From JAHBVH01 sp034432375 (GTDB taxonomy: Bacteria > Chloroflexota > Anaerolineae > Caldilineales > Caldilineaceae), in the NCBI GenBank assembly GCA_034432375.1, contig DAOUCA010000143.1:29980-93979 (forward strand): 64,000 nucleotides of DNA. The letters are read 5' to 3'. The translations under genes were made by a program, and so were the position numbers. Positions within the stretch are counted from its first letter, which is position 1. Each line of letters starts with the position of its first letter. The notes beneath the pieces are model-generated. The model searched no databases, was not told the origin of the DNA, and was given only the letters and a program-made list of their open reading frames with translations. This document shows positions 9,163 to 17,802 of the stretch, piece by piece.

Positions 9163-9549
9163 ATGAAAACCATTCCTGAATCCCACCGTGATATCTTTGA
9201 GAAAAAAGCGTTTGCCCATGTGGCAACCATCGACGACGATAAACCCCAAGTAACACCAGTCTGGGTTGAGTATGCCGATGGCAAAGTGGTGATCAACAGT
9301 GCCAAAGGGCGTAAAAAGGATCGGAACATGCGCGACAATGGCACCATTGCCGTCAGCGTACAAGATCCAGATAATCCCTATCGTTATGTCGGCCTGCAAG
9401 GGAAAGTCGTGGAGATCACCGAAGCGGGTGGCTACGATCATATCAATAAACTTTCGCACAAATATACCGGCAACGACTACCCCAAGAATCCTGGCGAAGT
9501 GCGCGTGATCTACAAGATCGAACCAACAAACGTCTGGACGATGGGGTAA
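9163..9549 (+). CDS. PPOX-class (pyridoxamine 5'-phosphate oxidase-like) F420/flavin-dependent protein
   Basis: The 128-residue protein has the split beta-barrel layout of the pyridoxamine-phosphate-oxidase-like family, most similar to short F420-dependent members: FAHVATIDDDKPQVTPVWVEY, then the basic loop SAKGRKKDRNMRDNG, SVQDPDNPYRYVGLQGKV and a C-terminal VRVIYKIEP. Such proteins use F420H2 or flavin to reduce varied substrates. The start at 9163 is chosen over an upstream TTG because AAGGAG at 9151-9156 precedes it and the extra residues would be translated from the octamer repeat array. Confidence 0.88.
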   Translation: MKTIPESHRDIFEKKAFAHVATIDDDKPQVTPVWVEYADGKVVINSAKGRKKDRNMRDNGTIAVSVQDPDNPYRYVGLQGKVVEITEAGGYDHINKLSHKYTGNDYPKNPGEVRVIYKIEPTNVWTMG

Positions 9550-9554
9550 CTCAC

Positions 9555-9824
9555 TCAATCGCCTGCTGATCGTCGTTGCGGAGCGTAGCAAGGTGCAAGC
9601 AACAATGATCGGCAGGGGCGCTTCGCACTCTTGTGCTTACTCCTGCTCCAAATCCACTCTGCAATTCCGCCGAATATCCCCATTAATGTTACAATTATGA
9701 GAGAGACCATCAACAATTTGCGCTGTCGCACGTCTGTGCGCTTCCAGTAGAGTCGCTCCCAGATCAACCATCGTGCCATGGTCGTGCGCGGCAATGGTAG
9801 CTCGGCAAGACGCAATCGGGACAT
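9555..9824 (-). CDS. Possible small membrane protein, unknown
   Basis: An 89-residue frame with a basic N-terminal part (residues 1-37, many Arg/Lys), one hydrophobic helix (LLMVSLIIVTLMGIFGG, about 37-55) and a basic C-terminus. It is convergent with the PPOX gene, ending 5 bp past its stop. No good ribosome-binding site is visible. The single clear membrane segment with positive flanks argues for a real gene, but it could be chance. Confidence 0.4.
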   Translation of the reverse strand: MSRLRLAELPLPRTTMARWLIWERLYWKRTDVRQRKLLMVSLIIVTLMGIFGGIAEWIWSRSKHKSAKRPCRSLLLAPCYAPQRRSAGD

Positions 9825-9933
9825 CGTAGATCTTGGTGTAAATCGTTACACAAAACGTTCCTGCATGTACTTGAGTAACTGGTACGATTGATCGCGTAAG
9901 TTTCTACACCCAAAAGTACTTATAGGAAACAAT

Positions 9934-10848
9934 ATGTCTGCAATCACACAGTCCCCACAAGTTGGCTTTATCGGCCTGGGCGCAATGGGCATGGGCATGG
10001 CGCAGTCGCTTGTGCGTGCCGGCTTCTCCGTCCGTGGCTATGATATCAACCCCGACGCCGTGGCGCGTTTTGGTGTAGCTGGCGGCGCAACGGCAGCTTC
10101 GGTGGCCGAGGCCGCACATGGCGCGACGATCCTCATTGTCGTCGTACTCAACGACCAACAGGTCACCGATGTCCTTTTGGGCAGTGGTGGTGCTGCTGCC
10201 GCTTTGCCCAAGGGCAGCATTGTTATGGTCTGTAGTACCGTCAGTCCAGATTTCGCCAAGAAGATGGCCGCACAACTGGCAGCCTTGAATCTACGCATGC
10301 TCGATGGGCCAATTAGTGGCGGCACCATTCGCGCCGCCGAGGGCAAGCTAAGCATCATGGCCGCCGGTCCCGATGATGTTTTTGAAACGATGCAACCGGT
10401 GCTTGATGCTATGGCCGAAAATGTCTATCGGATGGGTAGCGATTATGGGTTGGGCTCGACGATGAAACTCGTCAACCAAATCCTGGCCGGCGTGCAGATC
10501 GCCACCGCGGCGGAAGCAGTCGCCTTTGGTGTACGCGCTGGGCTGGACGCCCGCCAAATCTACGAAGTGATCTGCAATAGTGCCGGCAACTCCTTTATGT
10601 TTGAAAACCGTGTACCCCACATGCTCGACGATGATTATATCCCCCGCAGTGCTGTCGATATTTGGGTAAAAGACCTTGGCATTGTGCTCGGTGCCGGCAA
10701 AGATCTGCACTTTCCGCTCTTCTTTTCGGCATTGGCCCACCAACTCTTTATGAGCGCCAGCGCTTCTGGCCACGGGCGGCTTGATGATGCCGCTGTGGTC
10801 AAAGTCTTTGAGCAGTTGACAGGGATCACTGTCAAGCCGGATGCGTAG
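9934..10848 (+). CDS. 3-hydroxyisobutyrate dehydrogenase-family NAD(P)-dependent beta-hydroxyacid dehydrogenase
   Basis: The 304-residue protein has the N-terminal dinucleotide-binding motif GFIGLGAMGMGMA (residues 10-22), the substrate block DGPISGGTIRAAEGKLSIM near 118, and the catalytic Lys in STMKLVNQILAG near 172. These are hallmarks of beta-hydroxyacid dehydrogenases such as 3-hydroxyisobutyrate dehydrogenase, tartronate-semialdehyde reductase and L-threonate dehydrogenase; the Phe-rich C-terminal half (SAGNSFMFENRVPHML) reminds me most of the threonate type. The exact substrate is inferred only. It is followed at 140 bp by a Gfo/Idh/MocA gene on the same strand, with a repeat array between them. 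Confidence 0.88.
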   Translation: MSAITQSPQVGFIGLGAMGMGMAQSLVRAGFSVRGYDINPDAVARFGVAGGATAASVAEAAHGATILIVVVLNDQQVTDVLLGSGGAAAALPKGSIVMVCSTVSPDFAKKMAAQLAALNLRMLDGPISGGTIRAAEGKLSIMAAGPDDVFETMQPVLDAMAENVYRMGSDYGLGSTMKLVNQILAGVQIATAAEAVAFGVRAGLDARQIYEVICNSAGNSFMFENRVPHMLDDDYIPRSAVDIWVKDLGIVLGAGKDLHFPLFFSALAHQLFMSASASGHGRLDDAAVVKVFEQLTGITVKPDA

Positions 10849-10955
10849 GGGAGACAGGGAAAGGAGACAGGGAGATAGGGAGACAGGGAGACAGGGAGAT
10901 CGTCTCGACGCTCATGTCTCATGTCTCATGTCTCATGTCTCATGTCTCGATTTTT
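10849..10955. repeat. Inverted pair of GAGAC word arrays
   Basis: About six copies of a GGGAGACA/GGAGATA-type octamer (10853-10903) are followed by five to six copies of TCATGTC (10913-10949). The second array read on the minus strand is GAGACAT, so both arrays share the GAGAC core in opposite orientation. The region lies directly between a stop codon and the next gene's ribosome-binding site. Confidence 0.8.
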
Positions 10956-10987
10956 TGATGAACAGTCAAGAACGGAAAGGGAACCCC

Positions 10988-12010
10988 ATGACCGAACCCC
11001 GCGCTGCCGTCATCGGCTATGGCTATGCTGGACGCAGTTTTCACAGCTATTTGATCAACCTCACGCCTGGTTTGACATTGCATGGTGTGGCATCAAGCAG
11101 TGCAGAAAAGCGGGCCCAAATTGAAGAAGAACGCGGTTGCAAGGCATATAGTAGCTTTGAGGAAGTCATTGCCGATCCACAGGTCGATTTGGTGGTGCTG
11201 GCCACGCCTAATCAGTTACATGCTGCGCTGGCAATCCAGGCAATGGAGGCGGGGAAGCATGTTGTGACGGATAAGCCAATGGCTGTTACGCTACAAGAGG
11301 CGAACCAGATGGTTGCCACTGCGGAACGAACAGGCCGACTCTTGAGTATCTTTCAAAATCGTCGCTGGGATGGTGACTATCTCACCGTGCGCAAGTTGAT
11401 GGATGAAGGACAACTGGGCAATGTGCGCTGGATTGAGATGGCATGGCAGCGCTGGGGCGCGCCGCGTGGTTGGCGTGGGGAAGCGACCAAGGGGGGCGGA
11501 CGCTTGTATGATCTCGGTGCCCATCTGCTTGATCAGCTGTTGCAACTCTTCCCACAGCCGGTCGAAGCGGTCTACTGTCGCATGCACCATGACTTTGCCC
11601 ATACCGATGTCGAAAGCCATGCCTTGATCACTGTCCACTTTGCCGACGGCGTTACCGGCGTCTGCGATCTATCGAGCATGTCGGCGATTTACAAACCCCG
11701 CTTCCAGATTTATGGGGATAGAGGAACTTTCATCAAATATGGTCTCGATCCACAGGAAGAGGCGATGCGTGCCGGACAGATTGATCATGCCATTAATCCA
11801 GAGGAGAGCTATGGTCGCCTCCATGACGGCACGACAGAAACCATTGTGCCAACTGTGCCGGGCCGCTGGCGCAGCTATTACGAGAATGTGCGCGACGCGA
11901 TCAAGGGCGAGGCACCTTTAGCCGTGAAGGCAACAGAAGTACAACGGGTTATGGAAGTGATCGATGCAGCATTACGGTCGGCGAAAAGTGGGCAAGTCAT
12001 CACCATCTAA
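10988..12010 (+). CDS. Gfo/Idh/MocA family oxidoreductase
   Basis: The 340-residue protein starts MTEPRAAVIGYGYAGRSFH, a Rossmann motif close to the YdgJ/IolW branch of the family. The catalytic-lysine motif is DKPMAV (usually EKP) near residue 95, and the second domain has the typical GGGRLYDLGAHLLDQ block with the catalytic-region Asp and His. It is expected to oxidise or reduce a sugar or inositol derivative with NAD(P). Start 10988 is preferred: a GGAAAGGGA site precedes it, whereas earlier in-frame starts would be translated from the GAGAC repeat array. It probably forms a unit with the preceding dehydrogenase. Confidence 0.9.
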   Translation: MTEPRAAVIGYGYAGRSFHSYLINLTPGLTLHGVASSSAEKRAQIEEERGCKAYSSFEEVIADPQVDLVVLATPNQLHAALAIQAMEAGKHVVTDKPMAVTLQEANQMVATAERTGRLLSIFQNRRWDGDYLTVRKLMDEGQLGNVRWIEMAWQRWGAPRGWRGEATKGGGRLYDLGAHLLDQLLQLFPQPVEAVYCRMHHDFAHTDVESHALITVHFADGVTGVCDLSSMSAIYKPRFQIYGDRGTFIKYGLDPQEEAMRAGQIDHAINPEESYGRLHDGTTETIVPTVPGRWRSYYENVRDAIKGEAPLAVKATEVQRVMEVIDAALRSAKSGQVITI

Positions 12011-12323
12011 CCTCAAAGCAATCTAAGTCAGTTCAATTCGACTGAAATGCAGCCACACCACCCAGCAATTCTAAATTTAGCCACAGATGAACACGGAAAC
12101 ACAGATGCAAAATTTGTTAGAGAACCATCTAGGTTGATCCGTGTTGATCGGCGGCAGAAGAGCGTATACAGAGAATTCCTACACATTACCCTCCTGCTTG
12201 ACTCTGTAATAAAGACATGATAAAACACCAATAATCCTTGCTTATTCTTAAGGAAATCGCCTTTTCCCTTAACTAGCTGTTTAAAATTCAATGGGCCAGT
12301 TGACAATTGGGGCAGTAAGCCAT
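12011..12323. other. Intergenic region with decayed GCCACAGA element
   Basis: The gap contains GCCACAGATGAACACGG near 12080 and a partly complementary GATCCGTGTTGATCGGCGGC near 12135, resembling a decayed copy of the GCCACAG...CTGTGGC elements at 20544 and 52827. The rest is AT-rich and shows no convincing gene. Confidence 0.45.
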
Positions 12324-12403
12324 GGGTGCGTACCACATTTGGGGGATTACGCCGGACGATCAATTTTGTCCTTCTGTGTAATCCCCCAAAATGGGACGCA
12401 CCC
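12324..12403. mobile_element. 80-bp palindromic MITE-like element, copy 1, with 9-bp direct repeats
   Basis: The element starts GGGTGCGTACC and ends with the near-exact complement GGGACGCACCC, with the complementary GGGGGATTAC / GTAATCCCCC further in. It is flanked by the direct repeat GTAAGCCAT at 12315-12323 and 12404-12412, as expected from a 9-bp target-site duplication. A second 80-bp copy in opposite orientation lies at 61680-61759. It encodes no protein, so movement would need a transposase supplied elsewhere. Confidence 0.85.
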
Positions 12404-12456
12404 GTAAGCCATTCTCCATTTGCAACTCACTCGAAATTGAAGGTGCTCTACCCCAT

Positions 12457-15400
12457 ATGCCTGCGTTCTTCATTACGCCAATTACCCTTTCCCTCGTCAC
12501 GGTGGTGATGGCCTGTATAGCGCTCACCATTTACTTGTTTTCCATTAAAGATAAATCTGCCTCAACAAAATGGTTGGTTGCAGCGGTTACCATAGCAATT
12601 GTAATGCTGCTGCTGTTGTTAGCCATTTCTGCGCTCCCTACCCCTAACCCCCTCTGGCTACAGTTCAGCCAGGCATTGTTGTTTTGTAGCATTGGGTGCT
12701 TTATAGCAATGATCCAGCATGCCTACCATCACCCAATCTTACGCGACGAACAACGGCGCAACGCGCGACTTGCTTTGTACTTTTCATTCGGGTCGATCTT
12801 ACTCTTGTTACCCGGCTCTATGTTCTTTCCCTTCCCTTTTCCCTTCCCCTTCCTTTCTCGCTACATCATTATTGCCATCCTCCACGTTCTCGGATTAACG
12901 ACACTCTACAGCCGCCAACTGCTGCACTATGCACGGTTGGCCAACCTTACCGACTGGCGTACAATCTGGATGACACCGCCGAATCGAACGATACGCTCCT
13001 TTCGCTTCTTTACGCTTCAAGCCTGCTCACTCTTCTTTGGCATCGGCCTCGCCATTTGGCAACCAACAACACCCAATTCACTTTTACTGGCGATCATTAC
13101 AAGCAGCATCTATGCGGTGATGCTTTTCCTGTTTATGTTCATACTCGTTAATCATCTTGCAGAGCCAACGACGCTACTCTATAAGATCACCGCAGTTACC
13201 TTTCTACTGCTTTTTATAGTTTTTGCCAGTATTACTTTTACGCTTTACCCACGCTTAAGTTCCTCCTATGATCCAGCACCGACAGTTGCGTCGGGGCAAC
13301 ACTATCGTTTCTTCTACCAAGGGGCAGGGAGGTACCATCTGCAAGCATTACCGTCGCTAGCATCTCCTACCGTCACCATTCCCGTTGGCGAGCCATTGCA
13401 TCTGCACAACGATACTTGGCGCAAAGTTGAGCTGCCCTTTTCGTTTCCTTTTTTTGATCAGCAATGGCATTATCTCAATGTCACGGATAATGGCCATATT
13501 GCCTTTTGCGAACCGGCAAAGCTTGCCTATCCACGATTGACCTTCAACAATAATTGTCCCTTAATTGCGCCACTATTGGTAGATTTTGTGCCCGAACGGG
13601 GTGGGGATGTTTATTTAGCCCACTCGGCAACGGCTGTTATCATCACCTGGTATGCGATGCAAACTTTTTTTACCGCTGTGGATGTGGCGGATCGTAACAT
13701 TGTGCAGTTGGTTTTGCACGCGAACGGGGACATTGAGTTTAGCTACCCTCAGATCCAGTTAAAGCGCACGCTTGAGTCTGACATCAGTGTACGCAGTTGG
13801 TTGGTCGGTATATCAGCCGGCAATGGGACACCGGTCAAGCAGGTCACCTTCACTCCTGCGCTCAATCAGTTCAATGAGGGACCAAGCGGGCTGCTGCAAT
13901 CATTCCATGCCGAAGTATATCTCTATTCCCATCAATGGTTGCTGCCATTTTTTTATATAAATTTTATAGCCGCTTTGCTAATTATTGTCGGCTTCCCGCT
14001 CTTTTTCAGCTACACACTTTTAAAGCCGCTTGCCAGCTTGGTTCAGAACATCAAACGGGTTGATGAGGGGGAGCTATCTGTCACGGCCGTTGTTCAGTCC
14101 CATGATGAAATTGGCTTTCTGACTGAAGCCTTTATCCGCATGGTGGGTTCAATTCGCAGAGCGCGCCAAGAGTTGGAGGCAAGCAACAGTACCTTGGAAG
14201 AGCGGATCGAAAAGCGGACAGTAGAGTTAGCATTTGCCAAAGAAACAGCCGAAGCGGCCAATCAGGCGAAGAGCCGATTCCTTGCCAATATGAGTCACGA
14301 GTTGCGCACGCCGCTCAATGCCATCTTGGGCTATGCGCAGCTGCTGCAAAGTAATAGAGAGAGTAAACGCCAGGCGACGATTATTGAAGAGAGCGGGGAA
14401 TATCTGCTGGCATTAATAAACGATGTACTCGATATTGCGCGCATTGAAGCTGATAAAGTTGAGTTACAGCCGGCGCTTGTCGCTCTTTCAAGCTTTATGG
14501 AGCAGATAAGCGCATTGCTTACTGTGCGTGCCAAGCGTAAAGGCGTGCACTTTCAGTGGCACATTGCGCCCGATGTCCCAGCTTACATCTATGTTGACGA
14601 ACGTCGCCTACGCCAAATCCTATTAAATATCGGAGGGAATGCGGTCAAATTTACCAATGAAGGCCTTATCTGCATTCGCATCCATGCCAAAAACGGGGAA
14701 ACAGAGCGCAGCGGCTCCCAGATGAGTGCGCAACAGTACAGGTCATCACAAGCAGAAAACGTTGCTCGCCCAGATAAATTGCCAATCAATGGGGAGAAGC
14801 ACTGCACGCTACAGTTCTCCATCGAAGATACGGGCGTGGGGATTGCTGCAACTGAACTCGATCAGATTTTTGAACCGTTTTACCAAAGCGCTAGTGCAAA
14901 GCAGCAAGAAGGAACAGGATTGGGGTTGGCGATCACTCAACGCTTAGTGACGCAGATGGCTGGGAAAGTAGCTGTGGAGAGCCAACTTGGGGTAGGCAGC
15001 ACCTTTTGGGTTGAAATTACTGTGCCGACAATTCAGTCTCGGACGTTGATGGCTAGAGAGCGCACGGTTATTGGCATCCGCGGGAAAGCACCCACTGTAT
15101 TGATTGTCGATGATAAGTGGCAAAATCGAGTGATTCTCGTCGAAATGCTCACCGCATTGGGCATTCACACCATAGAAGCGGAAGACGGTTTGCAAGCGTT
15201 AGCCCTCGCCGAGGAGATTCAGCCAGATCTGTTGATCACAGATTTAGTCATGCCGTTGTTAGACGGCTTTACGCTTGTTCGCAAACTACGTGAGATACCG
15301 GCATTGGCACAATTGATAATTTTCACCATATCCGCCAGTGTCTTTGACGTAGACCAACAACGCAGTATCGCCGCCGGCAGTAACGCATTTTTGCCCAAGC

Positions 15401-15738
15401 CCATTCACTTTGAGGAGCTATTGCAACTTTTTCAACAGCATTTGCCGATCGAGTGGATCTATGCAACGGAGCCGCTTGTGCCCACAGAGAGGATGGGGAA
15501 TCCTGCCCTATTGGGTGCAGAAGTAGTTTCGGGGAAATCGGTACCATCAACAGATACTTTACAACAGCTGTTGATGGCTGCACAGCATGGTGATATTCAA
15601 TTTCTCTATACCTTAATAAAGGAGGTACAGAAGTCTCCAAACGTTTCTCCCGTATTTGTCAAAACCTTACAGAATTTTATCGATAATTATCAAATTCAGA
15701 AACTTTGTACCTGGTTACAAGATCTTCTTGACACCTGA
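12457..15738 (+). CDS. Hybrid sensor histidine kinase with multi-helix sensor, HAMP and receiver domain
   Basis: A 1093-residue membrane kinase. About seven hydrophobic helices occupy residues 1-260, including a run of Phe-Pro dipeptides near 125. A large extracytoplasmic region (about 265-480) is followed by another helix near 500 and a HAMP-like segment. The dimerisation domain has SHELRTPLN with His614 as phosphoacceptor; the ATP-binding domain shows DTGVGI and GTGLGL; a receiver domain starts near 879 (VLIVDD) with Asp929; the last 100 residues are helical. An open frame begins upstream at 12391, but its first residues would come from the palindromic element at 12324-12403, so 12457 is preferred. 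The response regulator 258 bp downstream is a likely partner. Confidence 0.9.
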   Translation: MPAFFITPITLSLVTVVMACIALTIYLFSIKDKSASTKWLVAAVTIAIVMLLLLLAISALPTPNPLWLQFSQALLFCSIGCFIAMIQHAYHHPILRDEQRRNARLALYFSFGSILLLLPGSMFFPFPFPFPFLSRYIIIAILHVLGLTTLYSRQLLHYARLANLTDWRTIWMTPPNRTIRSFRFFTLQACSLFFGIGLAIWQPTTPNSLLLAIITSSIYAVMLFLFMFILVNHLAEPTTLLYKITAVTFLLLFIVFASITFTLYPRLSSSYDPAPTVASGQHYRFFYQGAGRYHLQALPSLASPTVTIPVGEPLHLHNDTWRKVELPFSFPFFDQQWHYLNVTDNGHIAFCEPAKLAYPRLTFNNNCPLIAPLLVDFVPERGGDVYLAHSATAVIITWYAMQTFFTAVDVADRNIVQLVLHANGDIEFSYPQIQLKRTLESDISVRSWLVGISAGNGTPVKQVTFTPALNQFNEGPSGLLQSFHAEVYLYSHQWLLPFFYINFIAALLIIVGFPLFFSYTLLKPLASLVQNIKRVDEGELSVTAVVQSHDEIGFLTEAFIRMVGSIRRARQELEASNSTLEERIEKRTVELAFAKETAEAANQAKSRFLANMSHELRTPLNAILGYAQLLQSNRESKRQATIIEESGEYLLALINDVLDIARIEADKVELQPALVALSSFMEQISALLTVRAKRKGVHFQWHIAPDVPAYIYVDERRLRQILLNIGGNAVKFTNEGLICIRIHAKNGETERSGSQMSAQQYRSSQAENVARPDKLPINGEKHCTLQFSIEDTGVGIAATELDQIFEPFYQSASAKQQEGTGLGLAITQRLVTQMAGKVAVESQLGVGSTFWVEITVPTIQSRTLMARERTVIGIRGKAPTVLIVDDKWQNRVILVEMLTALGIHTIEAEDGLQALALAEEIQPDLLITDLVMPLLDGFTLVRKLREIPALAQLIIFTISASVFDVDQQRSIAAGSNAFLPKPIHFEELLQLFQQHLPIEWIYATEPLVPTERMGNPALLGAEVVSGKSVPSTDTLQQLLMAAQHGDIQFLYTLIKEVQKSPNVSPVFVKTLQNFIDNYQIQKLCTWLQDLLDT

Positions 15739-15996
15739 CTTACGTTTTGTTCTCTTTTGTAGAAACCTGAGTTTAGAGTTCAATACATTTCTAGACGCTT
15801 TTTCAACAGGTGACACGTATTCTTTTGCTTATTATACTAAACATCTGAAAACAACTTTAAGAAACAGTAGCTTCACCACATTGAGGCAGTTACATGGTTG
15901 GCTGTTTGCGCTGAGTAGTGTGTAGTTGCGTAAATTCAAGAATTTATGTCTACGCTATAGCCATGTACGTACTGGAAGAGTTAATAAACAGAAGAG

Positions 15997-17070
15997 ATGA
16001 GGAAGATGAGTAATCACGACAACTTTTTAGGTGGGGATGCGCGCTCGTCAAACGCGTTATTGCCGCCTGTCGTTCTACTGGTCGATGATACACCGGTAAA
16101 TCTCCGCCTACTCGTGGAAAAATTGGGAGAAGAGCAGTACCGAATCATCGTAGCAGAGAGTGGAGAAAGTGCGCTAGAGCGTGTCCGCTTTGAGCAGCCG
16201 GATATTATTTTACTCGATGTGTTGATGCCAGGGATCGACGGGTTTGAAACCTGTCGGCGGCTTAAAGCGAACTCAGCTACAAGAGAGATCCCCGTGCTTT
16301 TCCTGAGTGCCCTCGATGACGTGGTGGATAAGGTACAAGGGTTTCAAGTTGGTGGGGTCGACTATATTACCAAGCCATTGCAAGTGATTGAAGTGCTAGC
16401 ACGACTTCGGGCTCATCTTGCACTTCGCAACTTGCAGCAAGCTTTGCAGCGACAGAATGAATCGCTAGAAGAACGAGTCGTAGAACGCACCGCACAACTA
16501 TACGCCGAAATTGAACGGCGTACCCAACACGAAGTACAGAAACACAAATTGCTTGATTTGTTGGAACGGCAGAGCGACCAACTGCGTGAATTGACGGGTT
16601 GGTTGCTCAAAGAGAACCAAGTACGTCACCAAAAGTCTCCCCAACATAAGAGGGAGCAACTGATAGAACTTTTGCAGCAGGCAAATCGCCAACTGGAAAT
16701 CACGGAAACTATCGCCCTTACACACCAAAATGCGACTGAACGCTATCAACTTACCACGCAGGTTGACCATTTGCGGACAATCATCAAACAGTTTGAAATT
16801 GAATTACACCTGGCGTTCGTAGAGATAGAGCAGCCACCACCAGCGATTCAAAAGGCACTAGACGATCCGTTGCTAACATTATCAGCGCGTGAACGAGAGG
16901 TATTCCAACTCATTGTAGATGGCAAATCTACTAGTCAAATTGCTGCGTTGCTCTATCTGTCGGAGATTACCGTACGCGGACACCGTAGCAGTCTGCTGCA
17001 AAAGTTACAGTTGGATGATATAACAGCGCTCGTTAAGTTTGCGGTAAAACGCAATTTCACAACCGTGTAA
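15997..17070 (+). CDS. Response regulator: receiver, coiled coil, LuxR-type HTH
   Basis: The 357-residue protein opens with a receiver domain (VVLLVDDTPVN near 27; phosphoacceptor in LLDVLMPG, Asp74; Lys in YITKPL). A long charged coiled coil of about 150 residues follows, then a LuxR/NarL helix-turn-helix in the last 65 residues (LSAREREVFQLIVDGKSTSQIA...SEITVRGHRSSLLQKL). It should bind DNA when phosphorylated, most likely by the upstream hybrid kinase. The long coiled coil between receiver and HTH is unusual and may mediate dimerisation. A second in-frame ATG at 16006 is equally placed for GAGGAAG, so the start is uncertain by three codons. Confidence 0.92.
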   Translation: MRKMSNHDNFLGGDARSSNALLPPVVLLVDDTPVNLRLLVEKLGEEQYRIIVAESGESALERVRFEQPDIILLDVLMPGIDGFETCRRLKANSATREIPVLFLSALDDVVDKVQGFQVGGVDYITKPLQVIEVLARLRAHLALRNLQQALQRQNESLEERVVERTAQLYAEIERRTQHEVQKHKLLDLLERQSDQLRELTGWLLKENQVRHQKSPQHKREQLIELLQQANRQLEITETIALTHQNATERYQLTTQVDHLRTIIKQFEIELHLAFVEIEQPPPAIQKALDDPLLTLSAREREVFQLIVDGKSTSQIAALLYLSEITVRGHRSSLLQKLQLDDITALVKFAVKRNFTTV

Positions 17071-17234
17071 CAGGGCTCTTCGCAGATTTAAAAACCTTGA
17101 GTTTGTGGAATCAAGAAATATAGTTGGGTAAACGGAGGCTGAGCCTGCCGAAGCCGGAGCCGCTTCCCATGCAACAGGCTCAGGTCCACTCGTTGCCCTG
17201 TTTGATTTCTTAATTCACTAAAAAACTCAGTTTC
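17071..17234. other. Intergenic stretch with fragment of GCTGAGC repeat
   Basis: Between the response regulator and the palindromic element lies a GC-rich fragment, ACGGAGGCTGAGCCTGCCGAAGCC (17132 onward), related to the repeat at 4245, followed by an AT-rich tail with AAAACTCAGTTTCT, which recurs near 23255. No gene is seen. Confidence 0.5.
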
Positions 17235-17385
17235 TATACTGCGTTTAGAATGAGAACCGGAGTTTTGCGGACCAACGGGATCGCGTGCGTCGCACTGACC
17301 GCCAACTGCTTCCAGTCCGCTAGATGCTTCCGTCAGTGCGACGCACGCGGACCGAAACTAGGGGTTTCATTCTGATTTGCGTATA
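17235..17385. mobile_element. 151-bp palindromic element with possible 5-bp target duplication
   Basis: The whole segment is an imperfect inverted repeat. Ends TATACTGCGTTTAGAATGA and TCATTCTGATTTGCGTATA are complementary with a few mismatches, and the core arms 17282-17299 and 17332-17349 are perfect over 18 bp. GTTTC flanks it on both sides (17230-17234 and 17386-17390), consistent with a 5-bp target duplication. No coding capacity. It abuts the 3' end of a truncated gene. Confidence 0.75.
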
Positions 17386-17390
17386 GTTTC

Positions 17391-17720
17391 CTAACTGTCT
17401 CCCTTCAAGTCAGCAAGTGAGCGATCCATGCGGTCCAATCGTTGATCCATTACATCCTGGCGATCTTCCATGCGCGTTTGGCGATCTTCTATACGCACCA
17501 AGCGCGTATCAGTATGACCTTGCCATTCTTCCATCTTTACCAAACGCGCAGCAATATTGCCCAACTGCACCCGCATCAGTCGATTGGATTCAACCAACTC
17601 TTGCAGTGCCTTGGGCAAATCGATCTCCGGGAAAAGCGCCTTAACCAATTTGCGCCGCCATTCTGGGTGGGTATTGACAATCTCAAGCAAGTCATCGAAG
17701 GTGTTGATTTGCAATGTCAC
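17391..17720 (-). pseudogene. Truncated coiled-coil protein of the 'FDDLL..HPEWRRKL' family
   Basis: The 109-residue product begins with a conserved head (FDDLLEIVNTHPEWRRKLVKALF) and continues as a heptad coiled coil with repeated EDRQ/RMEDRQ units. From memory, full-length relatives in Chloroflexota and Thermus continue after LKGD-x-(L/S)-E into a C-terminal domain of about 80-100 residues with RYRE-like motifs. Here the frame stops right after LKGDS, and the next codon after the stop is GAA (Glu), as if a Leu codon had become TAG. The 151-bp palindrome begins just beyond. I infer a broken gene; the N-terminal piece could still be made. Confidence 0.6.
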
Positions 17721-17802
17721 GTCGATTATCTGTCTCCATCCAATCGTTTGCTAACAAAATTGAGCAGCAAACTGCGCTGATGCTATTTTACCAAAAACAA
17801 CC

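Noticed and set aside
12391..12456. Upstream start of the hybrid kinase
   Set aside because: The first codons come from the end of the 80-bp palindrome and its 9-bp duplication, so the ancestral start should be downstream at 12457.
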